DNA from: CAYOBW01 sp964402115
GTDB taxonomy: Bacteria > Verrucomicrobiota > Kiritimatiellia > UBA8416 > CAYOBW01
DNA: 24,070 bases
Direction: 5' to 3'
NCBI GenBank assembly: GCA_964402115.1
Contig: CAYOBW010000099.1
Span: forward strand, 1 to 24,070
The notes beneath the pieces are model-generated. The model worked only from the letters and a program-made list of their open reading frames with translations. It made no database searches and was not told the origin of the DNA. The position numbers were made by a program, and so were the translations under genes. Shown piece by piece: positions 16,508-24,070 of this stretch. The stretch's first letter is position 1. Each line of letters opens with the position of its first letter.

Positions 16508-16891
16508 ATGTGTCTAAAGTGGTTGCGTTTGCTGGCGGTGGTCTTGCTGTTCGCGCTCACCGGTTGCCGCACGGGCGGCGATGTCGGCGGCAAGGCGGAC
16601 GGTGTCAAGGCGCGCGATAGCAAGTGGTTGCGGGTGACGCTCAACGGCGACGTGGCGCAGCCCGGGCAATATGCCGTGCCGCGGGGCGGGACGGTGGGCG
16701 ACCTGGTGCGGCGCGCCGGCGGGTTGGGGCATGGGGGCGAGCTCGGGGTTCCCCCGTACTATTTCGAGATGTGGCGCTATACAGGCAAGGAAGTCGAGCG
16801 GTTCAGGGTCGTGTTCAAGGATACGCCGAATTGGACGTCGATCGTCCTCGAGGACGGCGACCTCCTGCAGTTTCCGGCGGCGGTTGAGTGA
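16508..16891 (+). CDS. SLBB-domain lipoprotein
   Basis: 127 aa. A lipoprotein signal peptide ends in the lipobox 'LTGC' (C20), so the mature protein should be lipid-anchored. Residues ~40-125 look like an SLBB (beta-grasp) domain: 'WLRVTLNGDVAQPGQYAVPRGGTVGDLVRRAGGL' and the closing 'SIVLEDGDLLQFP'. Such domains occur in polysaccharide export (Wza-type) and other envelope proteins that bind soluble ligands. The protein is a single-domain version with no polysaccharide-export N-domain and no capsule genes nearby. The ribosome site is weak (GGGTAGAG). It ends 6 bp before nadA, so it is the first gene of a three-gene unit with nadA and uvrB, a grouping with no obvious functional logic. Confidence 0.75.
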   Translation: MCLKWLRLLAVVLLFALTGCRTGGDVGGKADGVKARDSKWLRVTLNGDVAQPGQYAVPRGGTVGDLVRRAGGLGHGGELGVPPYYFEMWRYTGKEVERFRVVFKDTPNWTSIVLEDGDLLQFPAAVE

Positions 16892-16897
16892 GGGTGC

Positions 16898-17919
16898 ATG
16901 GAGTCGGTTGCTGAGAGCATTGAGTCCGTCCGGCGGCGCTGGGGCAGCCAGCTGCTGATCCTGGGTCATCACTACCAGCGCGCCAGCGTGCTGGCCCACG
17001 CCGACATCCGTGGCGATTCCCTGGAGTTGTCGCGCGCGGCTGCCGGCTCCGGCGCCGAGCGGATCGTGTTTTGCGGCGTGCACTTCATGGCCGAATCGGC
17101 GGATCTCCTTTCGCGCCCCTCCCAGGCGGTCTACATGCCCGAGACGCTCGCCGGCTGCCCCATGGCGAACATGGCCGTTGTCGAGGACGTCGAACGGGCC
17201 TGGCGGTTCCTCGAAGCCTGCGGGGGCGGCTGGCTGCCCGTTGTGTACGTCAACAGCTCCGCGGCCATCAAGGCGTGCTGCGGGCGTTGGGGGGGCAGCA
17301 CGTGCACCTCCAGCAACGCCGCCCGGGTGTTCGAGTGGGTACGCGCGCAGGGACGGCGGGTGTTCTTCCTGCCCGACGAGCACCTGGGGGCCAATACCGC
17401 CCACGATTTCGGTTTGCCGGACGAGAGCTTGGCTGTTTACAACCCGCGCCTGCCGGACGGCGGCCTGACGCCCGCCGCGGTGGGCGCTGCGCAGGTGATC
17501 GTCTGGAAAGGCTTCTGCATCGTGCACCAGGCTTTTCAGGTGGAGGCAGTGCGGAGGGTGCGGACCGGGCATCCCGCCGCCCGCATCATCGTGCACCCGG
17601 AGACGCCGCGCGAGGTGGTCCGCCTGTGTGATGCCCACGGCTCCACGGCGGAGATCATCCGCTATGTCGAGCAGGCGCCGGCGGGCAGCCTGATCTTCGT
17701 GGGCACGGAGCTGAACCTGGTCGAGCGGCTCGCCGCCGAACACGCCGCCCGGGGCGTGACGGTCAAGGCCCTCGCGCCTTCGGTCTGCGCGAACATGGCC
17801 AAAACGAACCCCGTGAACCTGCTGGCGCTGCTGAACGACTGGCCGGAGGATTGCCGCGTGGTCGTACCCCCGCAGGCTGCGCCGGAGGCGCGCCGGTCGC
17901 TGGAGACGATGCTCGCGCT

Positions 17920-17923
<4 letters not shown>
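16898..17923 (+). CDS. nadA: Quinolinate synthase NadA
   Basis: 341 aa. The enzyme condenses iminoaspartate with dihydroxyacetone phosphate to quinolinate in de novo NAD synthesis, using a 4Fe-4S cluster. The three cluster Cys are in their family motifs: C87 ('AGCPMANM'), C207 ('WKGFCIVH') and C297 ('SVCANM'). Other landmarks are 'ILGHHYQ', 'GDSLELSR', 'FCGVHFMAE', 'VVYVNSSAAIKA', 'CTSSNA', 'LPDEHLGAN', 'HPET' and 'IFVGTE'. The length and Cys spacing fit the longer (E. coli-like) form. The stop overlaps the GTG start of uvrB (GTGA), indicating translational coupling. The partner L-aspartate oxidase (nadB) and nadC are not in the window. Confidence 0.96.
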
Positions 17924-19947
<2,024 letters not shown>

Positions 19948-19990
19948 ACGCGGCGTTGTCGGTCACGCGCCTGATTGAAAGGAAACAGAC

Positions 19991-20167
19991 ATGATGATCG
20001 TGAGGTACGTTGTGGGCGCACTTGCAGGCGCAGTCATTGGCGGGGTCATCGGGTATTTCGGCCAGTGTTCGGGAGGCACCTGAGCGATGACTGCCAGTCC
20101 CTGGTCAGGGGCTATTTTCGGGGCCCTCTTCGGCATCGCGATCGCCTCTTCCACTTCCAAGAAGTGA
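19991..20167 (+). CDS. Candidate selenoprotein: small DUF6132-like membrane protein, UGA (20081-20083) as Sec31
   Basis: 58 residues if the in-frame TGA at codon 31 is read as selenocysteine, otherwise only 30. AAAGGAAA precedes the ATG at 19991. The first part is one hydrophobic segment ending in 'GYFGQCSGGT'; after the TGA the same frame continues 'AMTASPWSGAIFGALFGIAIASS' to a TGA stop at 20165. Read through, 'CSGGT-U-AMTASPW' lines up without gaps with the motif I know from DUF6132-type proteins, 'C.TG(S/T)CPITSNP(Y/W)', and the TGA falls on the second conserved Cys. A hairpin with a GGUC loop lies just downstream (20096-20113), at the distance expected for a bacterial SECIS. The protein would be a tiny membrane protein with a Cys/Sec redox or metal pair. 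Alternatives are a nonsense-mutated pseudogene or two mini-ORFs. No sel genes are in the window. Confidence 0.65.
20096..20113 (+). promoter_or_regulatory. Candidate bacterial SECIS hairpin
   Basis: AGTCCCT (20096-20102) pairs with AGGGGCT (20107-20113) in a 7-bp stem with one G-T wobble, closing the tetraloop GGTC (20103-20106). The loop begins 20 nt after the TGA and has G in its first two positions, the main requirements known for bacterial SECIS elements. From memory, the E. coli fdhF SECIS loop also contains GGUC at nearly the same distance. The fold has not been computed. Confidence 0.55.
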
Positions 20168-20271
20168 CGGGAGTTGTTTGGGGAGCGCGAAGCGGGTAAA
20201 TGCCGAACCTGCCTGTTCTGGCGACGTGTGAAAGACACGCCAGGGTAGTGCGGTTGGGCGGGAGGCAAGTG

Positions 20272-20511
20272 ATGGATGAGGTCAGGAAGATCGCTGCGCT
20301 GAACAGCATGGTAGAGGCTCAGGTCCTGGATTCCATGCTGAACGAGCAGGAGATCCCCCACGTGATGCGGACGTACCACGACTCCGCCTACGACGGCGTT
20401 TTTCAGGGGTCAAAGGGGTGGGGCCATGTGGAGGCCCCGGAACGGCACACGGCCGAGATCATGGCTATTCTTCAAGACCTGAGAAATCCCCCGAAAGCGA
20501 ACACGGACTGA
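20272..20511 (+). CDS. Small conserved protein, possibly DUF2007-like (putative signal-transducing)
   Basis: 79 aa. The ATG at 20272 follows GGGAGG by 6 nt; an upstream in-frame ATG at 20200 gives an unconvincing extension. The sequence 'IAALNSMVEAQVLDSMLNEQEIPHVMRTYHDSAYDGVFQ' followed by 'GWGHVEAPERHTAEIMAILQDL' resembles small proteins with a helix-strand DUF2007-like fold ('EA..L...L...IP'). That is a resemblance by eye; the biochemical role of such proteins is not established. There is no signal peptide or membrane segment. It lies 104 bp after the candidate selenoprotein gene and may be co-transcribed with it. Confidence 0.65.
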   Translation: MDEVRKIAALNSMVEAQVLDSMLNEQEIPHVMRTYHDSAYDGVFQGSKGWGHVEAPERHTAEIMAILQDLRNPPKANTD

Positions 20512-20955
20512 GGAAGCCCAGCGCGGGGTCATGGCGCCGGGTGAATAGCTGCGAGTGGCGATAAGCGGGCTAAGGAGCGGGCGGATACTGCCGTGTGGCG
20601 CGGGTATCCGACCCGCGCGAGGATGGAGCGGCGCGGGGGGCGTGGCTGGACTGACTTGGGGAATCTCAAAGCCGCACGCTTCGCTCTTGGCGGCGTCGGC
20701 GCCGGTCGCCACGGGGGAGTGGGCGAGCGCGGGACAACTGCCGGCGGAAGCCGACCGCAGCCGCCCTGTCAACGCCGCTTCGAAATCGTAATCCTAACCT
20801 TGCTCTTAATCATAATCTCCCAGTGAATGGTCCGCAAACGTGGGAGCAGGCAGGTGCGGATGCCGGTGAGTGAACGGGACCTAGCGAGAAGAAGGAAGGG
20901 GAATCCCAACACGGCATGCATGGTAGCTCGCAAGCTCGCCACCATGACGCCGAGA
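20512..20955 (+). other. Gene-free gap with a hairpin and a degenerate hexamer repeat
   Basis: No supported gene. A perfect 8-bp hairpin lies at 20598-20618 (GCGCGGGT, loop ATCCG, ACCCGCGC), but no T-run follows, so it is not a typical terminator. At 20782-20817 six hexamers follow each other (listed separately). CATGGT (20919-20924) and ACCATG (20941-20946) form another short inverted repeat. The stretch 20818-20955 leads into the duplicated toxin-antitoxin leader. It contains an open frame rich in Arg and Lys that I do not believe. Confidence 0.6.
20782..20817 (-). repeat. Degenerate 6-bp tandem repeat (GATTAN-type)
   Basis: On the minus strand, six units follow without gaps: GATTAT, GATTAA, GAGCAA, GGTTAG, GATTAC, GATTTC. 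The A/T-rich tract stands out sharply from GC-rich surroundings. I see no gene reading through it. Confidence 0.7.
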
Positions 20956-21236
20956 GTTCTGCCCGAGAAAGGACGCGGAGTTGACACACGAGCATGGAAC
21001 GTGCGTCATACGTGTAGTCGTACGGCCAAGCCCAGCGGAAAGGAGTGTATCCCGGCATGCAGAAGAAACTTACGCTGACCATCGATGAGGACGTCTACGC
21101 TGGCCTTCGGGAGGTCATTGGCCCTGGCAAGATCAGCCGTTTCGTCGAAGAGCTGGTGCGCCCGCATGTCGTAAGGAGCGACCTCTACGGTGCCTATCGC
21201 ACAATGGCCGCAGACCGGGTTCGTGAGGCGGAGGCT
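20956..21236 (+). repeat. Direct repeat, copy 1 (toxin-antitoxin leader and antitoxin 5' part)
   Basis: This segment matches 23645-23925 over 281 nt with no gaps and about 12 mismatches by eye. About nine differences fall in the leader (20988-21037) and three in the antitoxin codons; all three are synonymous third-base changes (GTA/GTC, ACA/ACG, CGT/CGG). The match ends abruptly inside the antitoxin gene at the junction with the sulfatase remnant. Confidence 0.93.
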
Positions 21237-21281
21237 AAGTGTGATTCACAGGGAAAACTGGAAGCTCAATCTTTATCATGA
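21057..21281 (+). pseudogene. Truncated antitoxin gene (copy 1), toxin lost
   Basis: The frame from ATG 21057 (AAAGGAG upstream) gives the same first 60 residues as the intact antitoxin at 23746 ('MQKKLTLTIDEDVYAGLREV' to 'VREAEA'). It then runs into unrelated sequence ('KCDSQGKLEAQSLS') and stops at 21281. The lost part ('IEWAEATCGDVNDEKR' in the intact copy) is the C-terminal region, which in antitoxins of this kind normally contacts the toxin, and no toxin gene follows. The N-terminal, probably DNA-binding, half is intact, so the product might still bind the operator. Whether it is made is unknown. Confidence 0.85.
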
Positions 21282-21558
21282 GGAATGGCAGATCGAAGGC
21301 GGCCGCGAGAAGCTCGCGACCAATCACGCCGTTGAGCTTTATAATCTCGCCGAAGACATCGGCGAGCGGGACAATCTGGCCGGCACCAATCCCGCCAAGC
21401 GCGATGAATTACTGGAGGACTTGCTCGCATGGCTGAAAGCAACCCATGCGCTGATGGCGACAAAACCGAATCCGGGTTACGATCCCTCTGCCGTAGCAGA
21501 AAAGGGCATGGTTGGCGGGAAGAGGAAGAAGAAGCTCGAAGCGGGGGCAGATGAATGA
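21241..21558 (+). pseudogene. C-terminal remnant of a sulfatase gene
   Basis: From about 21241 the frame reads 'VIHRENWKLNLYHEEWQIEGG', 'NHAVELYNLAEDIGERDNLA' and 'AKRDELLEDLLAWLKATHA', the normal last ~100 residues of a sulfatase (the 'W KL...ELYNL..D..E..NLA' block). The N-terminal ~350 residues, including the active-site CxPSR region, are missing. The fragment begins within 5 bp of the end of the duplicated antitoxin sequence, so the junction is a recombination point. It ends with an ATGA overlap with the next sulfatase, preserving an original operon junction. A GTG at 21241 could in principle start translation. Confidence 0.85.
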
Positions 21559-22961
21559 ACAGACGTGGTTTTATCTTCACAACACTTCTGCTGGCACCGG
21601 CGATGGTGCTGAAGGGTACGGATGCGCCGGTCACGACGCCTCGTAACATGTTGCTCATCATCACCGACCAGCAGACAGTCGACGCGCTCAGTTGCGCTGG
21701 AAATCCGTATGTAAGAACGCCAAATCTGGACCGGCTGGCGGCGCGCGGGGTACGCTTTGAAAAATCCTACTGCACCTTTCCGTTGTGTTGTCCGTCGCGC
21801 GGCAGCCTGTTCACATCGCGCATGCCACACGAACTCAGCATCTACGGCAATGCGGATGCCGAGCTTTCCGGAAAAGGGCTACAAGCAAAAACAATGGGCG
21901 AGCTGTTTCAGGCTGCGGGGTATGAGACGGCGTATGCCGGGAAATGGCATTTGCAGGTGCCGTTCCCGTCATTCAAAGAGCGGCAGATCCCCGGATTCAC
22001 CATGCTGCCGTTAGCGGGCAGAGACCCGGGAGCGATTGACCATGCGAAGCACGGCAAGGGACTGACCGTTGACCCCAACACCGCCGACGCCGCCATCAAG
22101 TTCCTTCGGCAACCGCACAAGAAACCGTTCCTACTCGTCGCCTCTTTGCTGAACCCGCACGACATCTGCGAGTACCCCGAGTGCGCCGCATTGCGGTCGC
22201 TACTGCCGGATGACCGTGCAGAACTTCCCCCGGCGCGTCCGAACCGCCGCGACACGGAGAAGCTACCCTCGGCGCTACAGCCTGCTGTGTCGCAAAAAGG
22301 GGTTTGGACCGAACAGGAATGGCGCGAATACCTTTGGGTCTATTACCGGCTCTGTGAGATCTCCGATAGCGAGGCGGGGCGTGTGCTGGCGGCGCTTGAT
22401 CAGTCGGGATTGACGGCCAACACCGTTGTCGTGTTCACCTCCGACCATGGCGAGATGATGGGATCGCACCAGATGCTTCACAAACAGAAGCTCTACGAAG
22501 AATCCGCCGCCGTCCCACTGTTCGTTGTTCCACCGGGTGGTAAGGCCGGCGTGGACAGCCAGCATCTTGTCAGCGGCCTCGACATCCTGCCGACGCTGCT
22601 CGACTACGCCGGCATCGCCGCCCCGGCCTCACTGGAAGGCAAGAGCCTGCGTCCGCTGGTCGAGGGGCAGGAAGTGCCGTGGCGCGAGTTCGTCGTGTCG
22701 GAGGTAAATGGCTTTGGCGAGGCGCGCATGGTCCGCACGGCCCGCTATAAATACGTCGTTTTGGCTAAGGGTGAAAATCGGGAGCAGTTGTTTGACATTG
22801 AGAAGGATCCCGGCGAGTTGAAGAATCTGATCGCCAACCCTGCGCTTAGCATTGAGGTAGAGCGGCATCGGCGTTTGCTCGAACAGTGGCGAAAGGAGAC
22901 CCATGACGAGATTGGCAAGCGCCCCCCCGTGGAGAAGGTACGAAAGGGCAAAAACAAATGA
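21555..22961 (+). CDS. Sulfatase (type I, formylglycine-dependent), Tat-exported
   Basis: 468 aa, complete. The start overlaps the upstream remnant's stop (ATGA). The N-terminus 'MNRRGFIFTTLLLAPAMVL' has a twin-arginine motif (RRGFIF), pointing to Tat export, as expected for an enzyme matured in the cytoplasm. 'LLIITDQQ' supplies metal ligands, and 'TFPLCCPSRGSLFTSR' contains C-C-P-S-R, whose first Cys is converted to formylglycine. 'YAGKWHL', 'LLVASLLNPHD' and 'TVVVFTSDHGEMMGSH' are further family motifs, and the C-terminal block 'YKYVVLAKGENREQLFDIEKDPGELKNL' is intact. It cleaves sulfate esters, probably from a sulfated polysaccharide given the GH127-like neighbour; the exact substrate cannot be told. 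Codons here (AAA, AAT, TTT) are richer in A/T than in the rest of the window, which suggests acquisition. Confidence 0.93.
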   Translation: MNRRGFIFTTLLLAPAMVLKGTDAPVTTPRNMLLIITDQQTVDALSCAGNPYVRTPNLDRLAARGVRFEKSYCTFPLCCPSRGSLFTSRMPHELSIYGNADAELSGKGLQAKTMGELFQAAGYETAYAGKWHLQVPFPSFKERQIPGFTMLPLAGRDPGAIDHAKHGKGLTVDPNTADAAIKFLRQPHKKPFLLVASLLNPHDICEYPECAALRSLLPDDRAELPPARPNRRDTEKLPSALQPAVSQKGVWTEQEWREYLWVYYRLCEISDSEAGRVLAALDQSGLTANTVVVFTSDHGEMMGSHQMLHKQKLYEESAAVPLFVVPPGGKAGVDSQHLVSGLDILPTLLDYAGIAAPASLEGKSLRPLVEGQEVPWREFVVSEVNGFGEARMVRTARYKYVVLAKGENREQLFDIEKDPGELKNLIANPALSIEVERHRRLLEQWRKETHDEIGKRPPVEKVRKGKNK

Positions 22962-23686
22962 ACAGCACGCACAGAATCCTCGTCCTTATCGCCCTGGCGC
23001 TGGCGCCGCTGGCCAGGCTGCACGCTGCCGATACGCGGAGACCTGCCAACAAGCCGACCGCTGACAGCAAGACCGCCGGTGAAGCTGGTTCGCTGCGCGT
23101 CCGTATCGGCGGTGAGATTGGCAAGGCGGCGGAGAACTGCAATGTGCGCTTTCGCTCCGCTCCGTTCGACTCCCTGCCTTGGCTGCGCGCCGATCTGACG
23201 GGGGAGACGGTGTCGCCGTACGACAGCGTTTTCGGTCACGTCATGAGGCGGCCTTACAAGGAGTATTCGGGCGACATCTCGGGACGATTCATCGAGATCA
23301 TGGCTCTGGATTCACATGGCGACCCGGGAATACACCCAGCCTTGGTGGAGTTGCTCGCCACTGTGCCGCGCCAGCAGCGTCCCGGCGGCTACTTCTGTGC
23401 TTCCGGTGAGATCGACTGGCAGAAGCCCCTCGATGCCGTCGAAGGGGGGGCAGTAACTGATAAGAGATCGCTTTTCAGGCGGCGCGGGCACTCGCCTGCT
23501 GGGACCCGCCTGAACGAGTACTTCCATGGGTCAAAGGGTCCGTACGGCTCACCCGCGGCGGGGCAGCCGTCCGGTGCCCCTCGCCGCTGTCTGCATGAAG
23601 ATACACTACGGGGATTGACAGGAACCGCGATCGGGAACGGCGTCGTTCTGCCCGAGAAAGGACGCGGAGTTGACACCCGAGCATGA
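22958..23686 (+). pseudogene. 5' fragment of a GH127-like (beta-L-arabinofuranosidase-type) gene
   Basis: ATG at 22958 overlaps the sulfatase stop (ATGA). A signal peptide (MNSTHRILVLIALALAPLARLHA) is followed by 'LRVRIGGEIGKAAENCNVRF', 'LPWLRADLTGE', 'GHVMRRPYKEYSGDISGRF', 'LVELLATVPRQQRPGGYFCA' and 'EIDWQKPLD', the start of a GH127/DUF1680-type hydrolase as I know it. Homology stops near 23430-23440, just before a run of seven G. The remaining codons to 23686 are unrelated and finally read through the start of the repeat at 23645. A full enzyme has over 500 residues, so the catalytic part is missing and the gene is dead unless the stub is used. The family name is from memory, and moderately sure. 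Confidence 0.75.
23441..23644 (+). other. Junction segment between the truncated hydrolase and repeat copy 2
   Basis: There is no recognisable gene. An 8-bp perfect inverted repeat, TCAGGCGG (23475-23482) and CCGCCTGA (23506-23513), encloses a GC-rich 23-nt loop. The left edge has GGGGGGG (23444-23450) followed by CAGTAACTGATAAGAGATCG, which is A-rich and unlike both neighbours. This may be the remnant end of a mobile element, but I cannot assign it. Confidence 0.45.
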
Positions 23687-23925
23687 CACGTGCAGCATAC
23701 GTGCAGTCGTACGGGCAAGCTCGGCGGAAAGGAGTGTATCCCGGCATGCAGAAGAAACTTACGCTGACCATCGATGAGGACGTCTACGCTGGCCTTCGGG
23801 AGGTCATTGGCCCTGGCAAGATCAGCCGTTTCGTCGAAGAGCTGGTGCGCCCGCATGTCGTCAGGAGCGACCTCTACGGTGCCTATCGCACGATGGCCGC
23901 AGACCGGGTTCGGGAGGCGGAGGCT
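23645..23925 (+). repeat. Direct repeat, copy 2 (toxin-antitoxin leader and antitoxin 5' part)
   Basis: This is the counterpart of 20956-21236, the same length with about 96% identity by eye. It contains TTGACA at 23670-23675, a direct repeat in the leader, the ribosome site AAAGGAG and the first 60 codons of the intact antitoxin gene. Confidence 0.93.
23670..23712 (+). promoter_or_regulatory. Candidate promoter/operator of the toxin-antitoxin operon
   Basis: TTGACA (23670-23675) is a perfect -35 box, without a convincing -10. ACGTGCAG occurs at 23688-23695 and again at 23699-23706, an 11-bp period of one helical turn. TACG (23698-23701) and CGTA (23708-23711) form a short inverted repeat. 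Antitoxins of this type usually repress their own operon, and this placement would block polymerase. In copy 1 the half-sites are changed to ACGTGCGT and ACGTGTAG (20999-21006, 21010-21017). Confidence 0.4.
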
Positions 23926-23976
23926 ATCGAGTGGGCAGAGGCCACGTGCGGAGACGTGAACGATGAGAAGAGGTGA
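23746..23976 (+). CDS. Antitoxin of a PemK/MazF-type toxin-antitoxin pair
   Basis: 76 aa. ATG at 23746, AAAGGAG 12 nt upstream. 'MQKKLTLTIDEDVYAGLREV' followed by 'KISRFVEELVRPHV' is a strand-helix-helix arrangement like ribbon-helix-helix DNA-binding antitoxins. The acidic C-terminus 'REAEAIEWAEATCGDVNDEKR' would wrap the toxin. It overlaps the toxin start by 14 nt, which couples translation and keeps antitoxin made first. In such modules the antitoxin neutralises the toxin and autoregulates the operon. The first 60 residues are identical to those of the truncated copy at 21057. Confidence 0.85.
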   Translation: MQKKLTLTIDEDVYAGLREVIGPGKISRFVEELVRPHVVRSDLYGAYRTMAADRVREAEAIEWAEATCGDVNDEKR

Positions 23977-24070
23977 GATCTGGTGGGTCAACTTCGGACC
24001 GTCCATCGGCGGGGCGATCCGCAAGCCGCGGCCTGCCGTTATCGTCAGCAACGATGCCGCCAACCAGTTC
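23963..24070 (+). CDS. PemK/MazF family toxin, 3' end beyond the window
   Basis: ATG at 23963 lies in the +1 frame relative to the antitoxin and overlaps its end. The 36 codons seen read 'MRRGEIWWVNFGPSIGG' then 'IRKPRPAVIVSNDAANQF', the typical N-terminus of a PemK/MazF-type mRNA interferase (RRGEIWWV.F, RPAVIVSND). No stop is reached before the window ends, so about 70-80 residues are missing. Members cleave RNA at short sequence motifs; the specificity of this one is unknown. Confidence 0.85.
   Translation, partial: MRRGEIWWVNFGPSIGGAIRKPRPAVIVSNDAANQF

Noticed and set aside
20093..20167. Separate second mini-gene starting at ATG 20087 after the TGA
   Set aside because: It has no ribosome site of its own, and its sequence completes the same motif in the same frame as the upstream part. 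Read-through as Sec explains both halves better.
20598..20618. GC-rich hairpin as an intrinsic terminator
   Set aside because: No T-run follows on either strand within a useful distance.
20827..21078. 83-codon frame ahead of the truncated antitoxin
   Set aside because: It is Arg/Lys-rich, has no ribosome site and reads straight through the TA leader. Similar 'VLPEKGRGVDTRA' words in the hydrolase frame arise only from the shared repeat DNA.
23475..23513. Possible integron attC site or IS end
   Set aside because: Only an 8-bp inverted repeat is visible. I see no attC core boxes, no integrase and no terminal repeats with a target duplication.

Overview
The window is GC-rich bacterial chromosome, densely packed with genes. 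I infer a member of the PVC superphylum, most likely Kiritimatiellota/Verrucomicrobiota. The basis is a Tat-signal sulfatase with a GH127-like gene, a secreted cadherin-like protein with a 'YTIYASTNLLAGF...ATPPINSYT' tail typical of that group, a class II photolyase, B12-binding radical SAM proteins and many secreted proteins of unknown function. No rRNA or marker protein is present to prove it.

Layout. At 1-60 is the 5' part of a minus-strand tRNA-Val(GAC) with a clear sigma70-type promoter. A secretin-like exported protein (302-1156) converges on a B12-binding radical SAM protein (1153-2700), and a FadL-type porin follows (2824-4056). A divergent, overlapping promoter pair (4123-4170) separates fadL from a rightward operon: a FabF-like ketosynthase with Asn at the second catalytic His position, a membrane GAF-PAS histidine kinase, a receiver-kinase hybrid, a metallophosphoesterase and a second B12-binding radical SAM protein (4248-11736). 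A repeat-rich gap (11737-12164) precedes a secreted protein with three copies of an 'EGFCF..GYW..GTS' unit, then a convergent class II photolyase and a secreted cadherin-like protein.

A small non-coding element with 9-bp flanking duplications and imperfect terminal inverted repeats (16314-16470) looks like a MITE. A diverged inverted relative lies at the left end of the window (170-220). Next comes a tight operon: SLBB lipoprotein, nadA and uvrB (16508-19947).

The most interesting locus is 19991-20167. This tiny membrane-protein gene resembles DUF6132 and has an in-frame TGA exactly where that family has its second conserved Cys. A stem-loop with a GGUC apical loop follows about 20 nt after the TGA. 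It reads as a selenoprotein gene that an ordinary annotation would split or miss.

The right end (20512-24070) is a recombined accessory region. Two 281-bp direct copies of a toxin-antitoxin leader plus antitoxin 5' end (20956-21236 and 23645-23925) flank a segment cut from a sulfatase/glycosidase operon: a sulfatase tail, a complete sulfatase and a truncated GH127-like gene. The left antitoxin is truncated and has no toxin. The right copy is followed by a PemK/MazF-type toxin that runs off the window.
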